From Planomicrobium soli (GTDB taxonomy: Bacteria > Bacillota > Bacilli > Bacillales_A > Planococcaceae), in assembly GCF_003014655.1 (NCBI RefSeq), contig NZ_PYAT01000001.1, forward strand, positions 1 to 64,000: a stretch of DNA of 64,000 bases. The letters are read 5' to 3'. Below the pieces are notes generated by a model. That model ran no database searches, was not told where the DNA came from, and saw only the letters and a program-made list of their open reading frames with translations. Positions 27,168 through 35,552 of this stretch are shown piece after piece (positions within the stretch are counted from its first letter, which is position 1; each line of letters opens with the position of its first letter). Position numbers and translations under genes: made by a program.

Positions 27168-27935
27168 TTAACGTACATTATCGAGAAGAACAGTACGAAG
27201 TTCACGGGAAATTTCGGTTACGCCTAATGGATCTCGTTTCTCAAAACGAAGGGAAATCCGAGATTCGTCCATATCCAAGGCTTGTGCCAGCAATCCCCCA
27301 AGCCCTTTTGCTTTATGGTCCATTTCAACATAGACAGTCGTTCCCGCAATGTCAGAGATAAAAATGATTTCCAGCTCCGTGAAATGCCTTCTAAAATCGG
27401 CTCCTGGAAAAAATTCGAATTCCTGGACCAAACCACTTTTCGTTTGCCGGCTCTTAAGATTGGTCGAGGATTTTAATGTAAACCCTAACTGATTTATGGC
27501 TTCCAAAACTTTTTCAGCCACTTCTGTTCCACTCACTTCGATGAAATCTTTGTCCTTTGGATCGATTGCAAAAGAGACATCCCCTGCAGTATCAAGCCAA
27601 ACTTCTTTTCTTCCGCTGGTTATAGGGGCTTCGTGCGATAAAGTAAATGAAAACGGCAAGGCTTTTTCTTCTTTTGCAGCAATAATGACAGCATCGCTCA
27701 CTTTAACACGTTGGATTTGCAAGTTCTGACGGTACTTCCGGTCATCGTTTTCCACCAATACCGATGTCTCTACAGACAGAAAGATAGAGTTAATCTTTTG
27801 CTCGACTGACCCTCCGACTATCAAGACTTCACCGGTCAACAGACCGCCTTGCCTTACTTTTGTTTCGTTCAAACGCGTATCCACTTTTGCATGGCCAATT
27901 CCCGCACTTGCCTTAACTTTGTCAAAAAACGACAT
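27168..27935 (-). CDS. Spo0M family protein
   Basis: A 255-residue cytoplasmic protein of the Spo0M family, built of two arrestin-like beta-sandwich halves. Recognisable segments are the start SFFDKVKASAGIGHAKVDT, then VRQGGLLTGEVLIVGG and EFEFFPGADFRRHFTELE, and the C-terminal ALDMDESRISLRFEKRDP. In Bacillus subtilis Spo0M affects sporulation control and cell structure. Members also occur in bacteria that do not sporulate, so its presence says little about sporulation here. AGAGGGGG precedes ATG 27935. It is a single-gene unit, divergent from nothing close and terminated downstream. Confidence 0.9.
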   Translation of the reverse strand: MSFFDKVKASAGIGHAKVDTRLNETKVRQGGLLTGEVLIVGGSVEQKINSIFLSVETSVLVENDDRKYRQNLQIQRVKVSDAVIIAAKEEKALPFSFTLSHEAPITSGRKEVWLDTAGDVSFAIDPKDKDFIEVSGTEVAEKVLEAINQLGFTLKSSTNLKSRQTKSGLVQEFEFFPGADFRRHFTELEIIFISDIAGTTVYVEMDHKAKGLGGLLAQALDMDESRISLRFEKRDPLGVTEISRELRTVLLDNVR

Positions 27936-28074
27936 ATTTCTTCCCCCTCTAGCTGTTTTATTTGTTGCATTTCATACGTATTTAAAAGGAGAAGGTTTCA
28001 ACTATCCCATTTACCTGAAAAATTCTTTTAGTCTTAGCACCAAATGAAGAAAACCATCTTATTAAAACCTGCTT

Positions 28075-28626
28075 TTACAGACGGATTTCGATATCTTTTT
28101 TGTATTTTTTCCACAGGCTGGAAACAAAATCGTTAAGTTCTTTGTCACGGGCTTCTGACGGAACCTCTTCCACATTTTCCATGTCGAATTGGTCTTCCAT
28201 TAAACGGTTTATATAGGCATCCCGCTCCATGCGCTCTTTAAAATAAACTTCATAATATTCTTCGGCTGTAATGCCTAAATATTCGGCTTGAGTCTCGAAG
28301 TAATCCTCATTTCCGGTGCTTCCAAAGGGAAATATCGTTTCTATGCTTTCGATGTCATCTGACACATCAATCCCCCTAGTTTTTGCTTCCAGAACCATAA
28401 TTTCATCTTGTATATACATATCGACAAGTAACGGGATATTTTTTTCTTCTACAGAGTGGAGAGCGCGAACCTTTTTCAATGTAATCTCTTTGCCTTTAAC
28501 GATAGCAACCACGTCCGAATCTTTTGCTTCTGAAGCAGCTTCCACATCCGTCTCAGCATTTTCTGGGTTGGTGCTTGAACAAGCAACTAACACGACTGAA
28601 ACAATAAATAATAGTATATATTTCAT
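28075..28626 (-). CDS. Lipoprotein with SurA_N-like domain
   Basis: A 183-residue lipoprotein: hydrophobic segment at residues 4-14 and a lipobox LVAC with Cys16 as the lipid-modified residue. The mature part contains VVAIVKGKEITLKKVR and a long acidic helical region up to IEIRL. This layout, a short strand followed by helices, is like the N-terminal domain of SurA/PrsA-type chaperones, but the parvulin peptidyl-prolyl isomerase domain is missing. AAAGGAGG precedes ATG 28626 at 6-nt spacing; an upstream extension to 28680 is unsupported. It should sit on the outer face of the cytoplasmic membrane. Role unknown. Confidence 0.75.
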   Translation of the reverse strand: MKYILLFIVSVVLVACSSTNPENAETDVEAASEAKDSDVVAIVKGKEITLKKVRALHSVEEKNIPLLVDMYIQDEIMVLEAKTRGIDVSDDIESIETIFPFGSTGNEDYFETQAEYLGITAEEYYEVYFKERMERDAYINRLMEDQFDMENVEEVPSEARDKELNDFVSSLWKKYKKDIEIRL

Positions 28627-28873
28627 AATGTCCTCCTTTAAAACACAGCTATTTTTCTTTATTTTAACATAAAATCCCATTATTATTTATCTAGAGATAG
28701 AAAACCTCCCTCCTTCCACTGCTTCCCTTTTTTACCGTATGTTACTGAAATTTTTTACGCATAATGATTTTTATGAAACCCATAGTTCAGTAGAAACGTA
28801 TCAACATTTAACATAGTTTTATCAGCTAACGAGGCAGTTAATCGAAAGAAGCTGCAACAGGAGGTGAATTGTC

Positions 28874-29320
28874 ATAGAATACAAAATTAATCCGCATAGT
28901 TATCCTATTTTTATATCCATCTTTATTGCCCTGTTAGGGAATGTAATGGCGGATTACTTTAAATGGTCTTTTAATCCCTATCTATTATTTTTGTTGATAG
29001 TTGCTGTATTTTCTCTTGTTCGATTCAAGTTAACCATTTACGCTGAGAAAATGGTTTATGAGATTTTATTAGTCAATAAATCGATCATAAAAAAGAAGAT
29101 TTTACCCATACATATTAATCAAATGAAATTCATACGAGTCGGTTGGGCTCAAAAAGCTGCCATAATAAAAGTGAAAAAGGGAATCAATGTTAGATTGGTT
29201 GTTCTCGAACCGCCTAAAGCATATGATCACTTAATAGAGTTTGCGACGATACACGATATACCGATAGCAAAAACAAAAGACTATTTAATTTTGGAAAGAA
29301 TGAAAAAATTTTCTGATTAA
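28874..29320 (+). CDS. Small membrane protein with PH-like tail; best start is ATA
   Basis: The frame is open from 28874 to 29320. A near-perfect AGGAGGTGA (28859-28867) is followed at 6 nt by ATA at 28874, giving a 148-residue protein: one helix at residues 10-26, a second at about 33-52, then a soluble PH-like domain (KMVYEILLVNKSIIKKKILP onward) with positively charged residues. The first canonical start, ATG 28946, would give 124 residues and remove the first helix; its upstream AGGGA is weaker. The PH-like tail resembles that of membrane-proximal proteins in Firmicutes, but no function is assigned. It is divergent from the lipoprotein gene. Confidence 0.6.
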   Translation: MEYKINPHSYPIFISIFIALLGNVMADYFKWSFNPYLLFLLIVAVFSLVRFKLTIYAEKMVYEILLVNKSIIKKKILPIHINQMKFIRVGWAQKAAIIKVKKGINVRLVVLEPPKAYDHLIEFATIHDIPIAKTKDYLILERMKKFSD

Positions 29321-29420
29321 TTTTAAGGTTACTTGGGTTAAAGAAGAATATAAAAAGGACTTTTACCTTGGGTTTTTTTCATTATTGAACCGTTAATATA
29401 ATTGCCGTATATATAAGGAA

Positions 29421-29443
29421 GGCTGTTCCTCATGGGAACAGCC
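29421..29443 (+). terminator. Terminator between convergent units
   Basis: GGCTGTTCC pairs perfectly with GGAACAGCC over a short loop. It ends the PH-like gene on the plus strand, and the pseudogene on the minus strand stops just beyond it. Confidence 0.82.
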
Positions 29444-29450
29444 TCCCTTT

Positions 29451-29663
29451 CTACTGCTTTATCAATTTTAGCGAACGAATTTTTTTCACTTTGATCCGGT
29501 GTATATCTTTGATGTTTTCAATGAGTTCTCGATAGGGGATGTCAGACACTTATATTTCTTCCCCTAAAAAGTAATAGTACGTGACATTGTTGAATTCTTT
29601 CCCATTCTTGAGCTCCACTGAAATAAGCCGGCCACTTTCCAAGCTTGTTAAATACGGAAATTT
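29451..29663 (-). pseudogene. Degenerate small gene following the 59-residue membrane protein
   Basis: On the minus strand the frame after the stop at 29664 reads KFPYLTSLESGRLISVELKNG and FNNVTYYFLGEEI, meets TAA at 29550-29552, and resumes with VSDIPYRELIENIKDI to a final TAG at 29451. The residues are clearly protein-like on both sides of the stop, and no start codon or ribosome site is found, so this looks like a roughly 70-residue gene that lost its start and gained a stop. I do not recognise its family. Confidence 0.6.
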
Positions 29664-29843
29664 TTAAAAAAGCTCCCGTTCTTTGATCTTATCCAGTTTT
29701 TTGTTTAGTTTTCCGTCTATAGTTAACCAAACTAACATGCCTGCCACTACCGGCCACCAGCCATAAAAGTTGAATAAGTATTGTGCAGGAAAATAAAAGG
29801 AATAAAAAATTCCGGCTTTTAAAAACCAGTAAATATATTTCAC
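29664..29843 (-). CDS. 59-residue small membrane protein
   Basis: Two hydrophobic segments (residues about 5-20 and 26-40) around a YGWWPVVAGM turn, followed by a charged tail ending KIKEREL. GTG at 29843 has AAGGAGGG 4 nt upstream; the ATG at 29900 has no ribosome site and would overlap the MBL gene. It lies just downstream of the MBL protein gene on the same strand and is followed directly by the decayed frame at 29451-29663. Function unknown. Confidence 0.5.
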   Translation of the reverse strand: MKYIYWFLKAGIFYSFYFPAQYLFNFYGWWPVVAGMLVWLTIDGKLNKKLDKIKERELF

Positions 29844-29877
29844 AAGCCCTCCTTTCTTTAAGCCCGACAATATCTCA

Positions 29878-30702
29878 TTATGTATTGAACCACTTTCCAT
29901 TTAGCGCGTCGATGTACCTGCCGGATGATTTTCGGACCCGGGAAGCGGCATCTTCTTCCATGATGCGATGAAATGCATCGTACAGCCGATTAAACTGGAT
30001 TCCTTCCAGCCGTTCTGCCATTCTCTTTACGGTACTAGCCGGAAGCGGGATAAAATTTGGATAACTGTACATGAATGAAGCCCAATGCCGATCCGCTGCA
30101 ACACGTATGATGTCCCCCGTAAACAATATTCCACTTTGCGGATTGCCTCTCGCCCACTCCAAAATCGAAGCACCTTTGAAATGGCCGCCTAAACGATGCA
30201 CTATAAAATCTTCATCAATTTGATGCGTCTCTCCTGACCAGTAAATAATTTTTGCACTTGGCCTTGTTACCCATTTCCGATCATCTTCGTGGATATAAAT
30301 TGGTGCATCAAATACTTCCGCCCATTCTACTTGTGTCGAATAATAGTGAGGATGCGACAAGGCAATCGCCTGTATCCCTCCAAGCCCTTTGATTTCATCT
30401 ATTGTGGAAGAATCGATAAGCGTGATGCAATCCCATAAAATATTCAAGCCTTTTCCTCGGATTAAATACGCAGTTTGCCCAATCGCAAAATTGGGCATTG
30501 TCTGTATGCTATGGATTCCTTGCTCGTCATTGTGGAAGTGATTGTGAAATCTGCCTTCTTGGACTATCGCTTTTAAGGTAGTCCATGATTGGCCGTTCGG
30601 ATTGACATATTGCCGCTCTTCATCACAAATCAAGCATCCCTCTGGCATGCCATTGGTTTTATCATATTGAACTCCACATGTTTCACAAATAAAGTTCTCC
30701 AA
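29878..30702 (-). CDS. MBL-fold protein with N-terminal zinc ribbon and atypical metal motif
   Basis: A 274-residue protein with a zinc-ribbon-like N-terminus (Cys residues in CETCG and CLICDEERQYV, residues about 5-32) and an MBL fold. The usual HxHxDH metal motif appears as SHPHYYS, so the Asp and the last His are lost; a later GGHFKG His and the FTGD Asp remain. A reduced metal site is therefore likely, and a related group of bacterial and fungal hydrolase-like proteins shares this HPHYYS form. TTG at 30702 follows AAGGGGG. The small membrane protein gene follows 34 bp downstream on the same strand. Substrate unknown. Confidence 0.8.
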   Translation of the reverse strand: MENFICETCGVQYDKTNGMPEGCLICDEERQYVNPNGQSWTTLKAIVQEGRFHNHFHNDEQGIHSIQTMPNFAIGQTAYLIRGKGLNILWDCITLIDSSTIDEIKGLGGIQAIALSHPHYYSTQVEWAEVFDAPIYIHEDDRKWVTRPSAKIIYWSGETHQIDEDFIVHRLGGHFKGASILEWARGNPQSGILFTGDIIRVAADRHWASFMYSYPNFIPLPASTVKRMAERLEGIQFNRLYDAFHRIMEEDAASRVRKSSGRYIDALNGKWFNT

Positions 30703-30745
30703 ACAAATCCCCCTTTCTTCAACAATAAGGAGAGAGTTCTCTTTA

Positions 30746-31243
30746 TCAATAATGTTCCGGCAGGCTAATCAAAAAATTAAGATCAAATCCATCCGACACT
30801 AATATACGCAAATCGGAAACTGTCAGTACTAATAATATTGATGACCCGAAATCCTGCGCTGTGCAGAGAGAGTTTCCCTTTTCATCCAAGACGTCAAAAT
30901 AAAAAAAAGGCGACAGGCATCTCTCGCTTTCATGAATACTCTGCAGCACGTAATTTTTTACGTCGGCATTCAAATCTACTTGCAACAGGCTTAGCCCATC
31001 AAGATCAATTGTAAGATTTGCTTGGTGGGCCAGCTTCTTGATTTTTTTAATTCCATAACTGGAGTGGCCATTTCTTACAGATAAATCTCCGGACCAGTAT
31101 TTGAAAGTAAGCGACGTTCCTTTTTCAAAAAATAAAAAGGCAAGCTGGCACCACAATATTTTAATTTTCCCAAGTCTCAATTCGCTGCTTTCATCTATAT
31201 GAATCGGTATACTCGTGTTTAGCCGATAAGTATATGTCAACAT
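30746..31243 (-). CDS. Unknown 165-residue protein
   Basis: A soluble protein with alternating strands, rich in hydrophobic and charged residues (IKILWCQLAFLFFEKG, then FGSSILLVLTVSDLRILVSDG near the C-terminus). It has no signal peptide or membrane helix long enough to be certain. GGGAAG lies 4 nt before ATG 31243. The gene forms a tight cluster with two other small unknown genes upstream (11-bp and about 47-bp gaps). No family recognised. The cluster's style, small cytoplasmic proteins in series, recalls immunity or accessory-gene arrays, which is only a suggestion. Confidence 0.58.
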   Translation of the reverse strand: MLTYTYRLNTSIPIHIDESSELRLGKIKILWCQLAFLFFEKGTSLTFKYWSGDLSVRNGHSSYGIKKIKKLAHQANLTIDLDGLSLLQVDLNADVKNYVLQSIHESERCLSPFFYFDVLDEKGNSLCTAQDFGSSILLVLTVSDLRILVSDGFDLNFLISLPEHY

Positions 31244-31254
31244 GGGCTTCCCGC

Positions 31255-31614
31255 CTATCTATACTGTTCCTCGAACATCATTTTAAAACGGGGATTGAAA
31301 GTAAATTCCAACACATTTTGATAAATATCGGATTCTCCGTGAAGTAAGCGGATTTTGTTATAATCTTGTCCATTTACAATTTCAAGTTTTTGGACAGAGC
31401 GCAGCTCGATATGGGACACTATTTCCTGAGATGCATGGTCCTTTACTGTCAAAATAAATTTATCGTAGAACGGAGAGATAGTTAGCTTAAAATCTTCTAC
31501 TCTATTGCTGAAAGCAAAAGCAGCTGTATCGTAAAACAGGCTATCTTCTTCACTTTCTCTTTGAGGTCTTGACCCCAAAAATTCAATCAGTTCTTTTTCC
31601 TCTGGTATATTCAT
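31255..31614 (-). CDS. Unknown 119-residue protein
   Basis: A soluble, beta-rich protein with FKLTISPFYDKFILTVKDH and EIVSHIELRSVQKLEIVN segments and a C-terminal FTFNPRFKMMFEEQ. I choose ATG 31614, with GGAGTGAT upstream at 8 nt, over the in-frame ATG at 31659 that has no ribosome site. It lies 47 bp after the DUF4279-like gene and 11 bp before the 165-residue gene on the same strand, so all three are probably one transcript. The strand pattern suggests a jelly-roll-like or immunity-type fold, but no family is recognised. Confidence 0.55.
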   Translation of the reverse strand: MNIPEEKELIEFLGSRPQRESEEDSLFYDTAAFAFSNRVEDFKLTISPFYDKFILTVKDHASQEIVSHIELRSVQKLEIVNGQDYNKIRLLHGESDIYQNVLEFTFNPRFKMMFEEQYR

Positions 31615-31661
31615 AAGTCGATCACTCCATTTACCATTCATAAAAAATTTATACAGCATTT

Positions 31662-32099
31662 TTAGAAATCGCTGACATATGGATTAGCATACAAATCCCA
31701 CTGGATCTCCGCGCCGATAAGAGAGACGAAATCAATGTATTCCTTCTCCAGATACATCGCCGGCGCCTCACCTTTTTCGATGATCACGAAAATTAGAATC
31801 CGGCATTCGATGCCGTATTTCTTTTTTATTCCGATGATTTCTTCCTTTTTATTTAGCAACGGCTTTAATACTTTGTCCAATTGCTCTTTAACATCATAGG
31901 ACTTTTCATAGCCAGTGCCCATATTCCAAACGGTTTCTTTATGATATTTTGGTTCTTCAGCAATTTTGTCAGAAATCACGTCCCCAGTTTGATATGTTTC
32001 GGTCGGTTTTATCCCGAGTGCTTTCGGTATTTCCTCTAAAGGAAAATCTTCACCGAACATGCTGAAAAGAACTTTGACTTCTGAAACAGGGTTGAACAT
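31662..32099 (-). CDS. DUF4279-like protein
   Basis: A 145-residue cytoplasmic protein with the layout of DUF4279: an FSMFGEDFPLEEIPKALGI start, PTETYQTGDVIS, then a WNMGTGYEKSYDVKEQLDKVL helix and a final IQWDLYANP strand. The family is often found as an immunity-like or accessory protein, with no established biochemical activity. GGGAGATGG precedes ATG 32099, preferred to the overlapping ATG 32108. It is first of the three-gene cluster. No toxin gene is next to it, so an immunity role is only a hypothesis. Confidence 0.6.
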   Translation of the reverse strand: MFNPVSEVKVLFSMFGEDFPLEEIPKALGIKPTETYQTGDVISDKIAEEPKYHKETVWNMGTGYEKSYDVKEQLDKVLKPLLNKKEEIIGIKKKYGIECRILIFVIIEKGEAPAMYLEKEYIDFVSLIGAEIQWDLYANPYVSDF

Positions 32100-32228
32100 C
32101 AAATCCATCTCCCATCCAAAAGAAAATCACCAGAAATTTCTGTCTTTATTTTATCATTTTACTGCTAATAAAAAATAGAAGAATTAAAAGTTTTGGTGAT
32201 GAAAAACCGTAAAATAATCTTTCCTTAG

Positions 32229-33863
32229 TTATTTGGATTGGTTTATAAGCTTTTCCAGTTCGACTTCGATTTGTTTGACGTCATAGCGTTCAAATAAAGG
32301 CACAACGCCTGTTAGATCATGCGCAACATTTTCCACCAGTATCCACTTCAAATCATCCATTTTTAACAGCTCTTTCACTTTTTGGGACGAAAACGGCAAA
32401 AACGGTTCCAGAAGCTGAGCCAAGTTCCTGATAATCAGCACACAAGTCGCTAAAGTTTTTTCACATGATGCAGGGTCGCTTTTTATTTCGTTCCACGGCT
32501 CTTTCTCATCAAAATACTTATTGGCTAAACGAACAAAGTTGAATACTTCCTCCAAAGCTTGTTTTGTCCGCCCCCTTTCAATAAGAGAGCCAACTGTATC
32601 GTATAAAACTTTCAATTTATCTTTTATAATTCCATCCGGTTCCGCTGCAGGAATAGAACCTCCATAGCTCTTTTCAATAAACTTCAATGAGCGGTTGATA
32701 AAGTTACCATATGCCCCTAAAAGTTCGCTGTTGTGGCTGTAGATAAATTCTCGCCATGAAAAATCACTGTCGCGATTTTCCGGTGCATTGATGCATAAGA
32801 AATAACGGATTGTGTCGGGATCATAGCGCTCTAATATGTCCGGAACCCAAACCGCCCAGTTTTTGCTTGTCGACAATTTCTTTTTTTCAAGCGTCAAATA
32901 CTCATTTGAAATAATATGCGTTGGCAATCCCGGTACACGGATTCCTTTTAATATGGCGGGCCAGATCAAAGTGTGAAACGGTATATTGTCTTTGCCGTGG
33001 ACATAGTAAGCTTTTGTATCTTCACGCCAAAATTCCCGATCATCTTGCTGATGGCGCTCTGCCCATTCTTTGCTGGCTGAATAATACCCGGAGACTGCCT
33101 CGATCCACACATATATTTTTTTGTCTTCATATCCTTTTACAGGCAAACTGACGCCGTTTGGCAAGTCACGCGATGCCGCCCGGTCCACTAAGCCTTCTTG
33201 CAGATACCTGTTGCTCATGTGAATGGCGTTCTCACGCCACCTTTTGTCGTCATCAGCGGTTTTAACAAAAAGCTCCAGTTCCTTTTGAAAAGCGCTAAGC
33301 CTAAAATAAAAATGCTCCGTTTTCTTTACTGTCGGTGAGTTGCCGCAAATTTTGCATTCCGGTTCCAATAAATCCAATGCATCCAAAATCGTCGAACAAT
33401 TATCGCACTGATCTCCGCGAGATCGCGCACCGCATACCGGACAAATGCCTTCAACAAAACGGTCTGGCAAAAACTGCTTGTCAATTTCACAATACATTTG
33501 TTCCGTTTCCTTTTTGTAGATATAGCCATTCTTCTGCAATTCCAGAAAAATAGATTGGACAGCCTGATGATGGAAAGCTCCATCCGTCCGGGTATATAAA
33601 TCATACGTAAAACCAAGATCTTGAAAATTCTTTAGAAACTCAGCATGATAGCGATCGGCTATTTCTTTGACCGATATACCTTCTTGGCTAGCCCTTATGG
33701 AAATTGGTGTTCCGTTGCAGTCGCTGCCTGACACGTATAGAACTTTTTCCCCTTTTAGCCGGTAATACCTGGCCAATATATCGCCCGGCAATAAAGCGGC
33801 AATATGCCCCAGATGCAACGAGCCGTTAGCATATGGCCATGCCCCTCCGATCAATACGCCCAT
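32229..33863 (-). CDS. metG: Methionyl-tRNA synthetase, accessory MetRS1-type
   Basis: A 544-residue class I synthetase that charges tRNA-Met. HLGH (residues 17-20) is the HIGH signature and KLSTSK (329-334) stands for KMSKS. A zinc knuckle follows the pattern CPVC (141-144), CDNC (153-156) and a third CKIC pair (170-173), like archaeal, eukaryotic and Escherichia coli-type MetRS. The typical Bacillus MetS form lacks these knuckles and carries a C-terminal tRNA-binding domain, which is absent here. It is therefore probably a second MetRS of the type known to tolerate MetRS inhibitors. ATG 33863 follows AAAGGAG. A T-box leader lies upstream. Confidence 0.9.
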   Translation of the reverse strand: MGVLIGGAWPYANGSLHLGHIAALLPGDILARYYRLKGEKVLYVSGSDCNGTPISIRASQEGISVKEIADRYHAEFLKNFQDLGFTYDLYTRTDGAFHHQAVQSIFLELQKNGYIYKKETEQMYCEIDKQFLPDRFVEGICPVCGARSRGDQCDNCSTILDALDLLEPECKICGNSPTVKKTEHFYFRLSAFQKELELFVKTADDDKRWRENAIHMSNRYLQEGLVDRAASRDLPNGVSLPVKGYEDKKIYVWIEAVSGYYSASKEWAERHQQDDREFWREDTKAYYVHGKDNIPFHTLIWPAILKGIRVPGLPTHIISNEYLTLEKKKLSTSKNWAVWVPDILERYDPDTIRYFLCINAPENRDSDFSWREFIYSHNSELLGAYGNFINRSLKFIEKSYGGSIPAAEPDGIIKDKLKVLYDTVGSLIERGRTKQALEEVFNFVRLANKYFDEKEPWNEIKSDPASCEKTLATCVLIIRNLAQLLEPFLPFSSQKVKELLKMDDLKWILVENVAHDLTGVVPLFERYDVKQIEVELEKLINQSK

Positions 33864-33891
33864 TTTCTCCACTCCTTTGAAATAAAATAAA

Positions 33892-34190
33892 AACCCCGTC
33901 TTTATCCTTAAACGATAAAGACGGGGTTCGCCCGCGGTTCCACTTTACTTTACGGCCTATTCACATAGGCTGCCTCTTTCAGTACAGAAAAAATCCATAC
34001 TGGGGTTTTGATAACAAGTGCCCGCACTTGTCGCATCCTACTGGTTCCGGGTGCCGGAATGTTCAGTGCGAAGCTCAGAGGCCATTGTTCAAATGGGCAT
34101 TTTCGCTTCTTTTCAGCTGCTGAAGCTCTCTATAGAAAATGCAGTCATTTTACTTTTCCTCATCATCGCTAATGTATTTTCCATATTATA
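33892..34190 (-). promoter_or_regulatory. T-box riboswitch upstream of metG
   Basis: Reading leftward, the conserved T-box sequence AAAGTGGAACCGCGGG lies at 33946-33931, directly followed by an intrinsic terminator at 33928-33892 (AACCCCGTCTTTATC paired with GATAAAGACGGGGTT and a T-run). The upstream 240 nt show the complex hairpins expected for stem I. The metG context predicts Met (AUG) specificity; an ATG lies at the stem I side in GGATGCG, but I have not folded the RNA. Uncharged tRNA-Met would favour antitermination and metG expression. The right boundary is approximate. Confidence 0.85.
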
Positions 34191-34260
34191 ACCAGAAAAT
34201 GAAAAGGAGACAATCTAAAATTTCAACAATTCAAATTCTTGTAGAATAAGTACAAAGAAA

Positions 34261-34285
34261 AAAGCAGCCGATTTTACGGCTGCTC
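34261..34285 (-). terminator. Terminator of guaC
   Basis: AGCAGCCG pairs with CGGCTGCT over an ATTTTA loop, followed by TTTTTT on the minus strand. Confidence 0.85.
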
Positions 34286-34309
34286 CATCTAATTTATCGT
34301 TTATTTTCC

Positions 34310-35293
34310 TTAGTATACTTTATCACCATTGAAAATCGAGTTTTTCACGATAACGTAATCCACATTACGGATTGCCATCAGTTTGTCTCCTCCAGCGTAT
34401 GATATAGAAGACTGCAAATCTTGCTCCATCTCGACTAAAGTATCTTTCATCGAACCTTTGAACTCGACATACATTTTTTTGCCTTCAACGTTTTTCTTTT
34501 CGCCTTTTTGAAACTCAGAAGCAGAACCGAAATACTCTTTCAAAAGTTTTCCGTCTTGCTCTACAGTTTGTCCTGGAGACTCTTCGTGTCCGGCGAAAAG
34601 CGAGCCAATCATGACCATTGAAGCGCCGAACCGTACAGACTTCGCGATATCGCCATGAGTACGGATGCCTCCATCCGCGATGATCGGTTTGCTTGCAGCT
34701 TTTGCACACCAGCGCAGCGCTGCCAATTGCCAACCGCCTGTGCCAAAGCCTGTTTTAATTTTTGTGATGCAAACTTTTCCTGGCCCGATACCGACCTTAG
34801 TGGCATCCGCCCCTGCATTCTCAAGCTCGCGTACAGCTTCTGGTGTGCCGACGTTGCCAGCAATTACAAAACTTCCGGGAACATTTTTCTTTATAAACTT
34901 AATCATGTCGATTACGGAATTTGAATGGCCGTGTGCCACATCAATTGTGATATATTCCGGTGTAACATTTTCTTCAACCAATTGCTGGACAAAATCATAT
35001 TCTTCAGGCTTTACCCCTACGCTGATCGAAGCGTAAAGTCCTCGCTCCTGCATTTCTTTTGCAAATGCCAAACGTTTTTCAGGTTCAAACCGGTGCATAA
35101 TGTAAAAGTAATTGTTTTCCGCTAGAAAAGTTGCTATTTTCTCATCTACGATTGTCTGCATGTTTGCAGGCACTACAGGCAATTTGAACTTGCGGCCGCC
35201 AAACTCCACTGATGTGTCACATTCCGTACGGCTGTTTACCACTGCTTTTGCAGGAATTAGTTGAATATCTTCGTAATCAAATGCATTATCCAT
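34310..35293 (-). CDS. guaC: GMP reductase, short type
   Basis: A 327-residue enzyme of the IMPDH/GMPR family that converts GMP to IMP with NADPH, for purine interconversion. The catalytic Cys175 lies in [11 protein letters not shown], the glycine-rich loop [11 protein letters not shown] is the phosphate site, and [12 protein letters not shown] near residue 230 is the flap-related segment. The protein lacks the CBS domains of IMP dehydrogenase, as GMP reductases do. ATG 35293 is preceded by AGGAG; the GTG at 35302 is inside that site. Single-gene unit. I looked for a purine riboswitch upstream (35294-35552) and found none. Confidence 0.92.
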   Translation of the reverse strand: MDNAFDYEDIQLIPAKAVVNSRTECDTSVEFGGRKFKLPVVPANMQTIVDEKIATFLAENNYFYIMHRFEPEKRLAFAKEMQERGLYASISVGVKPEEYDFVQQLVEENVTPEYITIDVAHGHSNSVIDMIKFIKKNVPGSFVIAGNVGTPEAVRELENAGADATKVGIGPGKVCITKIKTGFGTGGWQLAALRWCAKAASKPIIADGGIRTHGDIAKSVRFGASMVMIGSLFAGHEESPGQTVEQDGKLLKEYFGSASEFQKGEKKNVEGKKMYVEFKGSMKDTLVEMEQDLQSSISYAGGDKLMAIRNVDYVIVKNSIFNGDKVY

Positions 35294-35552
35294 ATTTAAC
35301 ACTCCTAAATCCGAATGATTTTATGTTTTATCTTATTATTGTTCGTCCATATGATAATGTACTCTATTTCACAAGTAATGTCAAAACATCTTCGGATAAT
35401 AGTTGTCACTAAACCGAAAAATCATAAAGCCAAAAGTTCCTTGGACCAATTCACTTCGTGCAGCTCTTTTTTTTTACCCGAGACTTCTTTTTAAATTTGT
35501 TTATTTAAAAATGTTGAAGGAAATAAAGAATTAAACGGAAGGAGGCAAAGCT

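Noticed and set aside
30746-32099. Toxin-antitoxin or polymorphic-toxin immunity array
   Set aside because: No toxin domain, RHS core or secretion signal is nearby, so I report only unknown small proteins.
35294-35552. Possible purine riboswitch before guaC
   Set aside because: The conserved aptamer sequence and terminator-type switch were not found; the gene start has only an ordinary ribosome site.
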